A DNA stretch of 64,000 nt from Amycolatopsis alba DSM 44262 (GTDB taxonomy: Bacteria > Actinomycetota > Actinomycetes > Mycobacteriales > Pseudonocardiaceae): contig NZ_KB913032.1 in the NCBI RefSeq assembly GCF_000384215.1, positions 7,277,605 to 7,341,604 on the forward strand, written 5' to 3'. Numbering within the stretch: position 1 is the first letter of the stretch; each line of letters begins with the position of its first letter. The position numbers and the translations under genes were made by a program. Below are positions 33,601 through 42,953 of this stretch, one piece after another. A model generated the notes under the pieces. It had not been told where the DNA came from and searched no databases. It saw only the letters and a list, made by a program, of their open reading frames with translations.

Positions 33601-34575
33601 TCAGCTGATGAAGCCCGCCGACTTGAGCCAGTCACTGGCGACCGTGGCGGGCTTCTGGCCGTCGACGCTGACCTTCTTGTTCAGGTCCGTGAGCGTCGCG
33701 GTGTCGAGCTTCGCGGCGATCTGCGTGAAGACCTGCTCCAGCTGCGGGTACTTCTGGGCGAGCGAAGTGGCGATCGTGATGGCGGGGTTGTACGTCGGGA
33801 AGAAGTGCTTGTCGTCCTCGAGCACGGTGAGGTGCTGTCCGGCCACGCGCCCGTCGGTGGAGGCGACCGAGCCGAAGCCGCACGGGTCCCCCTTGCCGAT
33901 GCTCGGATAGACGACGGCGTCGTTGAGCAGGTGCACCTGCGGGTCGGGCAGGGTGAACCCATAGGTCTTCGCCAGGCCGGGGAACCCGTCGTCCCGGCTC
34001 TTGAACTCCGGGCCCATACAGGTCGAGGCCGCGGCCGGGTCCCGCTTCACCAGGGCCGCGTAGTCGGACAGCGTCTTGACGCCGGTCCGGGCCAGTGTCT
34101 CCGGGTTGCCCGCGAGGGCGTAGGTGTCGTTGGCGGGCGAGCGTGCCCACCAGGTGACACCGTTGGCGGTGTCGGCCTGTTTGACCGCTTCGTACTGCGC
34201 CTGCGGATCACTGATCGGCTTGGTCTGGTTGAGGTAGCTGATCCAGGCGGTGCCGGTGTACTCCCAGTACAGGTCGACCGCGCCGCTGGTGAGCGCCTGA
34301 CGGACGTTGCTCGAGCCGGTGATGTTGGTCTTGTCCTGAGGGCTCGCCCCGGCCGCCCGCAGTGCGACGAGGGCGATCTGGCCGAGCAGCAGCTGCTCGT
34401 CGAACTCCTTGGAGCTGACGCGGATCTGGGCGCCGTTCAGCGCGTCGATCTTCTTGATGGATCCCGCGCCCACCTGAGCGCCGGTCTCGTCCTTGCCGAT
34501 CGTGCAGCCTGCCGCGAGCGACGCTGACGCGACGAGCGCGAGCACGGCGGCGGTCGTGCGCTGGAGCATCCGCAT
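33601..34575 (-). CDS. Glycine betaine/choline-type substrate-binding lipoprotein
   Basis: 324 residues, lipobox LAAGCT near residue 24. This is the OpuAC/ProX-type binding protein of the quaternary-amine family, with KEFDEQLLLGQIALVALRAAG, TSGAVDLYWEYTGTAW and LLNDAVVYPSIGKGDPCGFGSVASTDGRV. Substrate is glycine betaine, choline or an analogue by family; an ergothioneine- or amino-acid-like ligand cannot be ruled out. It is the downstream partner of the fused permease/ATPase (27-bp gap). Confidence 0.88.
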   Translation of the reverse strand: MRMLQRTTAAVLALVASASLAAGCTIGKDETGAQVGAGSIKKIDALNGAQIRVSSKEFDEQLLLGQIALVALRAAGASPQDKTNITGSSNVRQALTSGAVDLYWEYTGTAWISYLNQTKPISDPQAQYEAVKQADTANGVTWWARSPANDTYALAGNPETLARTGVKTLSDYAALVKRDPAAASTCMGPEFKSRDDGFPGLAKTYGFTLPDPQVHLLNDAVVYPSIGKGDPCGFGSVASTDGRVAGQHLTVLEDDKHFFPTYNPAITIATSLAQKYPQLEQVFTQIAAKLDTATLTDLNKKVSVDGQKPATVASDWLKSAGFIS

Positions 34576-34602
34576 GGGTGGTCCTCCTTGAAGTCGGTCG
34601 AG

Positions 34603-37008
34603 CTACCTGCCGCGCGGGTGCAGGACCTCCTCGGCGACCAGCCCCAGCCAGTCGACGAAGAGCGCCAGTGCGGCGACGATGATGCCGAAGGTCAGGCTCA
34701 GGATCGGGCGGTTCAGCCCGATCCCGGCGACGAGCCCGCCGCCGAGACCGCCGCCGTCGATGAACGTCGCCAGCGTCGCGCTCGCGACGGTGAGCACCAG
34801 CGCGGTCCGGATCCCGGCGAGGATCACCGGGACGGCCAGCGGCACTTCGATCCGCCACAGAACGGCCGTCTTGCCCATGCCCATGCCGCGCGCGGCGTCG
34901 ACGAGGGTCGGGTCGACGCCGTCGAGCCCGACGATCGTGTTGCGCAGCACCGGCAAGGTCGCGTAGACGACGAGCGCCGTCACCGCCGTCGCGGTACCCG
35001 TGCCCATCCAGAGCGCGAGCAGCACGACGAGCCCGATCGACGGGATCGCCTGGCCGAGGTTGCCCAGCCCCAGGCCGATGGGCCGGGCCCAGCGGGCGCC
35101 GTCACGGGTGAGCAGGATGCCGAGCGGGAGGGCGATGGCGACGGTGCACACCGTCGAGATCAGGGTGAGCCGCAGATGCGCGCCCAGTTCGGTGAGGATC
35201 TCGCCGGGGTTGAGGAAACGCTGTTCGATCGAGTCGAGCGGGTGCGCGCGCACGATCATGAAGAGCGACAGCAAGGCGAGGGCCAGCAGGACCGGGCGCA
35301 CCAGCAGTCCGAGCCGCCGCCGGCGCGGCCGCGCGAGCACCGTGGTGTCCGGCCCAGGTGCCTCCTCCGCGTCCGGGATCGCGGGCGCACGTACCTCGTC
35401 GGTGGGCCTGAGCGCGGCGACGAGGCTCGGCACGTCGCACACGCCCAGCGTCGGCACGGTGCTGTCCTCGGTGACCACGACCGCGGTGCTGCCGGTCCGC
35501 ACCATCACGTCCAGCACCTCCAGCAAGGTGGTGTCGGGCCGGACCGGAGGCAGTTCGTCCGGCCCGTCCGCCTGCCGGAGGTCCAGGTCACCCACCCGGA
35601 TCAGCGCGAGCCGCTTCAAGTTCCGCTTCGAGCCGACGAAGCTCGCGACGTAGTCGTCCGCGGGCGCGGCGAGGATCGCCTGGGGCGTGTCGTACTGAGC
35701 GATCACGGATCGCGGCCGCAGCACGGCGATCCGGTCGCCGATCTTCAGCGCCTCGTCGAAGTCGTGGGTGACGAACACGATCGTCTTGCGCACTTCCCGT
35801 TGCAGGCGAAGGAATTCGTCCTGCAGCCGGGCGCGCGTGATCGGGTCGGTGGAGCCGAACGGCTCGTCCATCAGCATGACCGGCGGGTCCGCGGCCATCG
35901 CCCGCGCCACCCCGACGCGCTGCTGCTGACCGCCGGAAAGCTCACGCGGGTACCGGATGCCGTGCTCGCGGGTCAGGCCGACGACGTCGAGCACTTCACG
36001 CACGCGGTCGGCGATGCGTCGCCGGGTCCAGCCGAGCACCCGTGGCACCACGCCGATGTTGGCGTCCACCCGCAGATGCGGGAAGAGCCCGATCTGCTGG
36101 ATGACGTAGCCGGTGCTGCGCCGGTGTTCGTCGAGGTCGAGCGCCGACACGTCGGTGCCGCCGACCGTGACGACGCCCCCGGTGGGCTCGACGAGCCGGT
36201 TGATCATCCGCATGGTCGTCGTCTTGCCGCATCCCGACGGACCGGTCAGCACGACGATCTCGCCCGCGGGGATCCGCATCGTCAGGTTTTCGACCGCCGG
36301 TACCGCTCGTCCGGGGTAGTGCTTGCTGACGTCCCGCAGCTCGATCGTCTCACCACCCATTCCGGCTGATGCTTCCCCGGACACCGCCGGGGCCACCGCT
36401 CGCGGGACACGGCGACGTCGCCGCGTGGTCAGCTTGCCGACCACCACGAAGGCCAGGTCGAACAACAGCGCCAGCACCATGATCCCGAACGTTCCGGTGA
36501 GGACCTGGTTCAGCGAGTTGACCGAGCCGAACCGGCCGAGCCCGTCGAAGATCTCGTTGCCGAGGCCGGGGCCCTTGACATACGCGCCGATGGCCGCGAT
36601 ACCGATCGTGATCTGCGTCGAGACCCGGATGCCGGAAAGGATCACCGGCCAGGCCAGCGGCAGGCGCACGCGGAACAGCAGTCGCGCGCGGCCGAACCCC
36701 ATCCCACGCGCCGCGTCCACCACCGCCGGATCGACGCCGCGCAGCCCGACGATCGTGTTGCGCGTGATCGGCAGGAGCGCGTAGAGCACCAGTGCGAACA
36801 GGACATTCGTCAGTCCCAGTCCGAACGGGCCGATCAGGATGCCCAGCAGCGCGATCGACGGGATGGTCAGGAACGCCGCCGTCGTCGTGGTCGCCATCGC
36901 GCCGAGCCACCGCCGACGATAGGTGAGCAGGCCGAGCGTCATTCCGATCAGCACGGCCAGCGCCATCGCCGCCAGGGTGAGATCCACGTGCAGGATCGCG
37001 TCGTTCAC
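34603..37008 (-). CDS. Fused ABC transporter: permease-ATPase-CBS-permease
   Basis: 801 residues (815 if CTG 37050 is the start) combining a whole quaternary-amine importer core. TMD1 (about 1-200) carries the coupling loop VVDAARGMGFGRARLLFRVRLP. The NBD (about 220-460) has Walker A GPSGCGKTT, signature LSGGQQQRVGVARAM and Walker B VMLMDEPFGSTD. One CBS-like unit follows (about 490-550, RPDTTLLEVLDVMVRTGSTAVVV). After an arginine-rich linker, TMD2 (about 585-800) carries VDAARGMGMGKTAVLWRIEVP. Separate genes are the rule for this family. CBS units in OpuA-like ATPases sense ionic strength, so osmotic regulation is plausible. The start is uncertain: GTG 37008 is annotated, but CTG 37050 has GAGGAG at ideal spacing. 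Confidence 0.88.
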   Translation of the reverse strand: MNDAILHVDLTLAAMALAVLIGMTLGLLTYRRRWLGAMATTTTAAFLTIPSIALLGILIGPFGLGLTNVLFALVLYALLPITRNTIVGLRGVDPAVVDAARGMGFGRARLLFRVRLPLAWPVILSGIRVSTQITIGIAAIGAYVKGPGLGNEIFDGLGRFGSVNSLNQVLTGTFGIMVLALLFDLAFVVVGKLTTRRRRRVPRAVAPAVSGEASAGMGGETIELRDVSKHYPGRAVPAVENLTMRIPAGEIVVLTGPSGCGKTTTMRMINRLVEPTGGVVTVGGTDVSALDLDEHRRSTGYVIQQIGLFPHLRVDANIGVVPRVLGWTRRRIADRVREVLDVVGLTREHGIRYPRELSGGQQQRVGVARAMAADPPVMLMDEPFGSTDPITRARLQDEFLRLQREVRKTIVFVTHDFDEALKIGDRIAVLRPRSVIAQYDTPQAILAAPADDYVASFVGSKRNLKRLALIRVGDLDLRQADGPDELPPVRPDTTLLEVLDVMVRTGSTAVVVTEDSTVPTLGVCDVPSLVAALRPTDEVRAPAIPDAEEAPGPDTTVLARPRRRRLGLLVRPVLLALALLSLFMIVRAHPLDSIEQRFLNPGEILTELGAHLRLTLISTVCTVAIALPLGILLTRDGARWARPIGLGLGNLGQAIPSIGLVVLLALWMGTGTATAVTALVVYATLPVLRNTIVGLDGVDPTLVDAARGMGMGKTAVLWRIEVPLAVPVILAGIRTALVLTVASATLATFIDGGGLGGGLVAGIGLNRPILSLTFGIIVAALALFVDWLGLVAEEVLHPRGR

Positions 37009-37050
37009 GACGTCGATCCAGTTCTCCCGGAGGTACTCCGACAGGCTCAG

Positions 37051-37063
37051 GGCGCCGCTCCTC
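37051..37063 (-). promoter_or_regulatory. Strong ribosome-binding site implying a CTG start at 37050
   Basis: Reading the minus strand, GAGGAG (37063-37058) lies 7 nt before CTG at 37050, in frame with the fused transporter and with no stop between. No ATG, GTG or TTG lies in frame between it and the upstream stop. This would add LSLSEYLRENWIDV to the N terminus, a plausible leading helix. Confidence 0.5.
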
Positions 37064-37238
37064 GACGTCGCAGGGCAGAAAATCGCCGACCACTCCAGCT
37101 TCGACCGGGTCTCAGCCCAACATGTTCACGGGCTCCTGTCCACAGCTCGACGTAAAGATTCGGGACGCGGCCTTGGGAACCCACACGGTCACCGCTGCCC
37201 CTAAACTGCGCGACGATTCGATGGCCGAAGGGTGCGGG

Positions 37239-38609
37239 ATGACGAACGAGGTGCTCCAGGACCGGTACGTTCTGGTCCGGGAACTCGGCCGCGGCGGAAT
37301 GGGAGCCGTGTGGCTCGCCCAAGACCGGCTCTTGGGGCGTCAGGTCGCGATCAAACAGCTCCACACGCTCGACAGTGGTCACGTCGCGTCCCAGCGCTTC
37401 ATCCGGGAAGCCCGCCTCGCCGGTCAGCTCAGCGACCCGCACATCGTCACCGTCTACGACGCCTTCGAGCACGATGATGTCCCGCACGTGGTCATGGAGC
37501 TGCTGGACGGCACCGATCTCGCCGACCACGTCGAACACCACGGCCCCTTGCCCGCGCGTCGTGTCGCCGAGATCGGGCTCGGCCTGCTGTCCGCGCTGAC
37601 CACCGCGCACACCGCCGGGATCGTCCACCGGGATGTCAAACCCGCCAACGTCATGCTGCCCGCGGGCTCCGTCAAACTGACCGACTTCGGCATCGCCCAC
37701 TCGGCCACGGACACCCGGCTGACCAGCACCGGCCTGTTGATCGGCTCCCCCGCCTACATGGCGCCCGAGCGGCTCAACGGCCACGACGCCACACCCGGAT
37801 CCGATCTGTGGGCGCTGGGCGCCACCCTGTTCTACGCGGCCGAAGGGCGGCAGGCGTTCCAGCGGGCCAACCTCGAAGCCACCATGGCCGCCGTCCTCAC
37901 CGAGAAACCCGTGCTCGACATCGCCCGCGGGCCGCTCGCCGACGCCATCACCGGCCTGCTGGCCCCGGAACGCTCCCGGCTGGATGCCGACGCCACGCGT
38001 GCCCTGCTCGAACACGCCCGTGACGGTGACTCCGTCGGACACCCACGGCGGCATCGGACCCGCCTGCTCTGGCTTGCCGCGGCCTCCATCGTCGCGGTCA
38101 CCGCCGCGGCGATCCTGTGGCCCGGTGGCGATGACCGGAACAGCGCCGCACCGGACTCCACGAAACCTTCGGCGTCACCGACCGTTCAGCCACCGTGTCA
38201 CCTCGACTGGATCGAGGTCTCCGGCGCGGCGGGCCAGCGGCCCGGCATCACGATTCCCCGAGACTGCGCGCCGCCCGCTTCGCTCGTCACCAACGACATC
38301 ACCACCGGTACACGCGGTGAACCGGTCGCGGACCGCGACGACGGCCGGCTCCAACTCGACATCAGGACCGAAGCGCTCTCATGGTCGGGAAAGCTGGTCC
38401 GGTCGACCTGGAACCTCCAGGCCGCGCCGGAAATCCTGAAGGGGCACCGCGCCGGAGACGGCCTCGCCGGAATGCGCCCCGGCGGCAGGCGCGTCATCAT
38501 CGTCCCGCCGCACCACCCGTTCTGGTCCACTTTGGACACTTTTCCGCCTGGCGCCTCGTCCTGGCCGTCCGACGAAACCGTCGTCCTGGTCGTCGACCTC
38601 GTCAGCTGA
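37239..38609 (+). CDS. Membrane-anchored Ser/Thr protein kinase (PknB-type)
   Basis: 456 residues. The N-terminal kinase domain has glycine loop LGRGGMGAVW, ATP-anchoring K39 (VAIK), catalytic loop HRDVKPANV, DFG, and activation segment GSPAYMAPE. A basic juxtamembrane stretch leads to one membrane helix (LLWLAAASIVAVTAAAILW). The extracytoplasmic C-terminal ~165 residues form a domain without recognised homology (PCHLDWIEVSG ... VVLVVDLVS), with no PASTA repeats. ATG 37239 is behind GAAGGG with 6-nt spacing; ATG 37221 is an alternative. Divergent from the ABC fusion; convergent with the peptidase gene across a terminator. Targets unknown. Confidence 0.9.
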   Translation: MTNEVLQDRYVLVRELGRGGMGAVWLAQDRLLGRQVAIKQLHTLDSGHVASQRFIREARLAGQLSDPHIVTVYDAFEHDDVPHVVMELLDGTDLADHVEHHGPLPARRVAEIGLGLLSALTTAHTAGIVHRDVKPANVMLPAGSVKLTDFGIAHSATDTRLTSTGLLIGSPAYMAPERLNGHDATPGSDLWALGATLFYAAEGRQAFQRANLEATMAAVLTEKPVLDIARGPLADAITGLLAPERSRLDADATRALLEHARDGDSVGHPRRHRTRLLWLAAASIVAVTAAAILWPGGDDRNSAAPDSTKPSASPTVQPPCHLDWIEVSGAAGQRPGITIPRDCAPPASLVTNDITTGTRGEPVADRDDGRLQLDIRTEALSWSGKLVRSTWNLQAAPEILKGHRAGDGLAGMRPGGRRVIIVPPHHPFWSTLDTFPPGASSWPSDETVVLVVDLVS

Positions 38610-38638
38610 GCCCGCCCGGAAGAATTTTCCGGGCGGGC
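38610..38638. terminator. Bidirectional terminator hairpin between convergent genes
   Basis: Perfect 12-bp stem GCCCGCCCGGAA (38610-38621) and TTCCGGGCGGGC (38627-38638) with loop GAATT. It starts 1 bp after the kinase stop and ends 8 bp before the S9/S12 fusion stop, so it can terminate both transcripts. Confidence 0.88.
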
Positions 38639-38646
38639 CAAGCGCT

Positions 38647-41600
38647 TTAGGACACCTTCGGCGTCGCGCGCACGCCATGATGCACGTACGGCTCACCCGT
38701 CGGCAAGCTGTAGAAGGTGACCGGCGTCCAGGTCTGGGTACCCGGCGCACGGCAGACGTAGAGCGAGTCGGCCACCGGGACCAGGTCGAACTCCTGCGTC
38801 TTCTCCGGCACCAGTTCGGCCAGCGGACCCGTGACGGTCTGCCGGAGCCGGAGTCCGTCCCCTTCGGACAGAACCTCCATCAGCACGCCCGCCCGTTCGT
38901 AGACACCGACGTGCCGGGCCCCGTCGACGGTGACCGGGGTCGCCGGCGGTTCCAGCGGCCGCGGCATCGCCACGTCGGCGAGTTCGGCGAAAATCTCCCG
39001 GTACAGCTCCTGGAACAGGTCGCGCGTGTTTCCGCCGTTGGTGAGCAGCGTGACGGCGAGTCCTTGATCGGGCAGCAGCCGCAGGAACGCCGACTGGCCG
39101 ATCGTGTTGCCGTCGTGGCCGATGACCCGCCGTCCGCTCCAGTCGTCGCGGATCCAGCCGAGGCCCCAGGAGTCGCCGAGCGAGTGCTTGTCGGGGATGT
39201 CGGTCTGCTTCTCCGCCATCGCGGTGGCGGACGCCGTCGTCAGGATCCGCTCACCAGACGGGGTGAGGCCGCCGGTCAGGTGCAGCCGTGCGAATCCGAG
39301 GACGTCCTTGGTCGTGGCGGTGATCAGCCCCGCCGGGCCCATGGCCCGCGGCAGTCCCCAGACCGGCGCGGGCCGCTGTTCGTCGTCCGCGCCGTCGACG
39401 TGACCGACGGCGGCGCGGAACATCAGCGCTTCCTCGGGCAGGGTCACGGTGTGGGTGAGGCCGAGCGGGGCGAACAGCTTATCCCGCATCGCGGCGTCCC
39501 AGGTCTGCCCGGTGAGCTTCTCGATCACCCGGCCCATCAGCACGAAACCCGAGTTGCAGTAGGAGAACGTCTCCCCGAGCGGATGGTTCTGCGCGGCCTG
39601 GTCGAGGATCTCGACGTAGCGCTCCAGCGTGTCGTCACCACGGCCGGTGTCGGTGAAGACGTCGCCGTCGATCCCGCTGGTGTGTGTCAGCAGATGCCGC
39701 ATGGTCACCTGTTTGGCGACGTCCGGGTCGGCCAGCCGCAGTTCCGGGACGACGTCGGCGATCGGCGCGTCCAGATCGAGAAGTCCTTCGTCGACCAGCT
39801 GCATCACCACGGTCGAGGTCCACACCTTGGAGATCGAACCGATCTGGAACACCGAATCCTCGGTGACCTCCACCCCGGTCGCCGTGTTGAGCACGCCGTA
39901 GGAAGCGTGGACCTCGGTGTCGTCACCGATCCGCGTGATGCCGAGTGCCGCACCGGGAACACGGTACTTGCGCGCCAGTTCGGCCAGGCGGCGCCGCCAG
40001 TGCGCCGCCTCGATCGGCACCCGCGACACCCCGTCCGCCGGAGCCGCGTACTGCTCGACCCAGTCGAGGACACGACGGTTGAAGTCGAGACGGTGCGAGG
40101 GCGGACCCTCGAGGATGAACAGATGCGAGCCACCGGGGTACAACACCATCCGGGCCGGGACGCCCCTCGCACGCAGAGCGCCGAACCACTGCTCGGCCTG
40201 ACCGACCGGGCACCGCTCGTCCTCCGCGCCCTGGATGACCAGCGTCGGTGTCCGCACCTGCGCGACCTTGGCGAACGGCGAGAACTCCTCGTTGGCCTTC
40301 TCCCACGACTTGCCGCCGATCTCACCGACCGCCAGGTAGTGCCCCGCGTCCGAAGTGCCCTCCATGCTGGTCAGATCGCTGACCACGCCACCCGCGACAG
40401 CGGCGGCGAAGCGGTTGTCGCGGCTGGTCAGGTAGCAGGTCATGAACCCGCCGTAGCTGTAACCCGCGACGGCGAGACGGTCCGCGTCGGCGGTCCCTTC
40501 GGCGACCAGCTGGTCCAGCGGTTCGAGGAAGTCGCGGGAATCGGCGGTGCCCCACCCGCCCAGAGCGCCCGTGAAGAAATCCTCGCCGTAGCCGTCGCTG
40601 CCCCGCGGGTTGAGCAGCAGTACCGCCCAGCCTCGCGCGACGAGCGCCTGGTGATAGAGGTGGATCGAGTCTGCCGCGCCGTTCCACGCGTTGTGCGGGC
40701 CTCCGTGGATGTCGAGCAGCAGCGGCGCGGCGCCGGACCGGGCAGGGTCCCGCAGCAGCCAGCCGTGGACGACGGTGCCGTCGCCGATGGTGAATTCCCG
40801 TTCCTCGTGACGGAAAAGTTCGACGTCGGCGACTGAAGCGCCGTGTCGCGTGCGCACGTCGACAGCGCCGGTGACCACGTCGACGACCGCGATCTCACCG
40901 AACGAGGTGCCCGTGGCCAGGACGACCACCACCGTGCCTGCCGCGATGTCCATTCCGGACACGACCCGGTCCGCACCCGCGAGGACCGCGCGCGGGTTCC
41001 CGCCGTCGGTGTCCACTCGGTACAGATGAGTGCAGCCGCGGTCGCGGAGACCGAACAGCACGGAACCGCCGTCCTCGGTCAGCTTCGGGAGCGCGCCGGG
41101 GTAGCCCGAGCCGCCGGCCATCACGTTGCGGTCCAGCGACGCCGTCAGGTCGACGGAGTCGCCGCCGTCGAGCGGGACCCGCAGCAGCCCGAGATGCCCG
41201 ATTTCGGTGTCACCCCGGCCGGTGACCAGCAGTTCGCGGCCGTCGGCGGTCCAGGTGACCGGACCCGCCATGCCTTCGCCGGAGCCGACCAGCCGCGGCT
41301 CGGCGGTCTTCGTGGTCACGTCGAGAACGTAGGCGCCGGAACGGAAAGTCAGGTCCGCGTCGGAGTCCCGTCCGGCGGAGAACGCCAGGTGCGTGCCATC
41401 GGGCGACCAAGCGGGATCGCCCGCGTGCCAATCGCCGAAGGTGACCTGCCGGACTTCGCGGGTGGCGACGTCGAGGACGTGCAGATGCTTGCGGATGGTC
41501 TTGATCAGCCCGGCGCCGTCGGCCTTGAAGTCCAGCCGCTCCGCCACCACCGGGGCGTTCGCGGGTTCGCCGTCCGCCAGGTCGACCGCGGCCGAGAACG

Positions 41601-41964
41601 CGATCTTGCCGCCGTCCGGGCTCCACACCGGGCCGCCCGCCCCGAGCGGCAGTTCGGTGATCTGTTCGGCCTCCCCGCCCGACGACGGCAGGAACCACAC
41701 CTGCGGCGGGCCGTCCTTGGCGCGGAGGAACGCGATCCGCGTGCCGTCCGGCGCCCAGCTCGGTGCCAGGTCGGCGGTGCCGCGGGTGAGCTGCCGGGCT
41801 TCGCCGGTGGTCGCGCCGACCTCCCAGAGCGCGTGTTCGTTCCGGTCCTCGTCGCGGTCGGCGGTGCGCAGGACGTAGACGATCCGGCCGCCGTCCGGTG
41901 ACAGCGAAGGCTGGCTGGGGACGGCGATTCCGTACAGGTCGTCGAGACCGAGACGTCGGGTCAT
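38647..41964 (-). CDS. S9 prolyl-oligopeptidase fused to an S12 serine hydrolase
   Basis: 1,105 residues. Residues ~1-400 form a WD/PD40-like beta-propeller (repeated WSPDGxxIAF and WAPDG), and ~400-640 the S9 alpha/beta hydrolase with S503 (GYSYGG), D582 (GAEDE) and H614 (GGSHLF). After a short linker, residues ~652-1105 are a class-C/S12 domain: SxxK at S710-K713 (IGSISK), a YCN motif and HDGNT. Both active sites look intact. S9 oligopeptidases cleave short peptides; S12 proteins include esterases, D-aminopeptidases and carboxypeptidases. Starts by ATGA overlap with the last Dpp-type ATPase gene, so it is the seventh gene of the import operon. Probably cytosolic (no signal peptide), processing imported peptides. 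Its S12 half resembles the first gene of the operon. Confidence 0.9.
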   Translation of the reverse strand: MTRRLGLDDLYGIAVPSQPSLSPDGGRIVYVLRTADRDEDRNEHALWEVGATTGEARQLTRGTADLAPSWAPDGTRIAFLRAKDGPPQVWFLPSSGGEAEQITELPLGAGGPVWSPDGGKIAFSAAVDLADGEPANAPVVAERLDFKADGAGLIKTIRKHLHVLDVATREVRQVTFGDWHAGDPAWSPDGTHLAFSAGRDSDADLTFRSGAYVLDVTTKTAEPRLVGSGEGMAGPVTWTADGRELLVTGRGDTEIGHLGLLRVPLDGGDSVDLTASLDRNVMAGGSGYPGALPKLTEDGGSVLFGLRDRGCTHLYRVDTDGGNPRAVLAGADRVVSGMDIAAGTVVVVLATGTSFGEIAVVDVVTGAVDVRTRHGASVADVELFRHEEREFTIGDGTVVHGWLLRDPARSGAAPLLLDIHGGPHNAWNGAADSIHLYHQALVARGWAVLLLNPRGSDGYGEDFFTGALGGWGTADSRDFLEPLDQLVAEGTADADRLAVAGYSYGGFMTCYLTSRDNRFAAAVAGGVVSDLTSMEGTSDAGHYLAVGEIGGKSWEKANEEFSPFAKVAQVRTPTLVIQGAEDERCPVGQAEQWFGALRARGVPARMVLYPGGSHLFILEGPPSHRLDFNRRVLDWVEQYAAPADGVSRVPIEAAHWRRRLAELARKYRVPGAALGITRIGDDTEVHASYGVLNTATGVEVTEDSVFQIGSISKVWTSTVVMQLVDEGLLDLDAPIADVVPELRLADPDVAKQVTMRHLLTHTSGIDGDVFTDTGRGDDTLERYVEILDQAAQNHPLGETFSYCNSGFVLMGRVIEKLTGQTWDAAMRDKLFAPLGLTHTVTLPEEALMFRAAVGHVDGADDEQRPAPVWGLPRAMGPAGLITATTKDVLGFARLHLTGGLTPSGERILTTASATAMAEKQTDIPDKHSLGDSWGLGWIRDDWSGRRVIGHDGNTIGQSAFLRLLPDQGLAVTLLTNGGNTRDLFQELYREIFAELADVAMPRPLEPPATPVTVDGARHVGVYERAGVLMEVLSEGDGLRLRQTVTGPLAELVPEKTQEFDLVPVADSLYVCRAPGTQTWTPVTFYSLPTGEPYVHHGVRATPKVS

Positions 41965-42953
41965 GGTGCGCTGGCTCCTCTGGGGATGGCGAGCTTGTGG
42001 CTCTCGTTTTCGCTGAAATGGCAGGCCGCCGAGTGACGTCGTTGTGCCGCGTCCTCGGTCGGATCCGCCTGGAGGCAGAGTCCGCGGTCGGCGCGGACGA
42101 GCGGGCCGACCGGACATCGTGTGTGGTAGCGGCATCCGGCGGGCGGGTGATGCGGGTCGGCGGGCTCGACGTCGGCGGTCGGCTCGTCGGCGCCGGTGTC
42201 GAGCAGTGAGGTGTGCGCGGACGGCGCCGCGGCGAGCAGGTCCCGCGTGTAGGGATGCTGCGGATCGGTGAGCACCTGCTCCGCCGGTCCGACCTCGACG
42301 ATGCGGCCGAGGTACATCACCGCGACGATGTCGCTGAGATAGCGGATCACCGCGAGGTTGTGCGAGATGAACAGCATCGACAGACCCAGCCGCCGTTGCA
42401 CGGACCGGACGAGGTTGAGCACCGCGCCCTGCACCGAGACGTCGAGCGCGGAGGTGATCTCGTCCGCGATCAGCACCTCGGGCCGCCCGGCCAGCGCGCG
42501 GGCGAGCGCCACCCGTTGCCGTTGGCCACCGGAAAGCTGCCCCGGCAGGTGCCCGGCGCGGTCCGGGTCGAGGTTGACCAGTTCCAGGAGCCGGGCGACC
42601 TCGTCCCGACGCGCGGCGCGGCCGGGAAGAACGCCACGCGGGATCGCCTCGGTGATGGACTCGCCGATGCTCATCCGGGGGTCCAAAGAGGAATACGGGT
42701 CCTGGAACACCATCTGCAGCGGAGGACGCCGGGGCAGTTTCCGGACGTCCACCCCGCCCAGCAGGACCCGCCCGGCGGTGACCGGCGAGAGCCCGACGGC
42801 GGCGCGGGCCAGCGTCGACTTCCCCGAGCCCGATTCACCGACGAGCCCGACGACCTGTCCGGAAGGGACGGTCAGCCCGACGTGGTCGACAGCGGTGAGC
42901 CCGCGCCGTCCGCCGTACCGGACGCTCACCGCGTCGAAGACGAGATCGCTCAC
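41961..42953 (-). CDS. dppF: Oligopeptide/dipeptide ABC ATPase (DppF-like)
   Basis: 330 residues. Walker A is GESGSGKST, the Q-loop region is QMVFQDPYSSLDPRM, the signature is LSGGQRQRVALARAL, and Walker B is VLIADEITSALDVS (an I replaces the usual P of DEPTSALD). The C-terminal oligopeptide-transporter extension has the CRYHTRCP Cys motif. Starts at GTG 42953 and is coupled by overlap to the preceding permease/ATPase gene. Works with the DppB/DppCD/DppA-like components encoded upstream in the same operon. Confidence 0.88.
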   Translation of the reverse strand: MSDLVFDAVSVRYGGRRGLTAVDHVGLTVPSGQVVGLVGESGSGKSTLARAAVGLSPVTAGRVLLGGVDVRKLPRRPPLQMVFQDPYSSLDPRMSIGESITEAIPRGVLPGRAARRDEVARLLELVNLDPDRAGHLPGQLSGGQRQRVALARALAGRPEVLIADEITSALDVSVQGAVLNLVRSVQRRLGLSMLFISHNLAVIRYLSDIVAVMYLGRIVEVGPAEQVLTDPQHPYTRDLLAAAPSAHTSLLDTGADEPTADVEPADPHHPPAGCRYHTRCPVGPLVRADRGLCLQADPTEDAAQRRHSAACHFSENESHKLAIPRGASAP

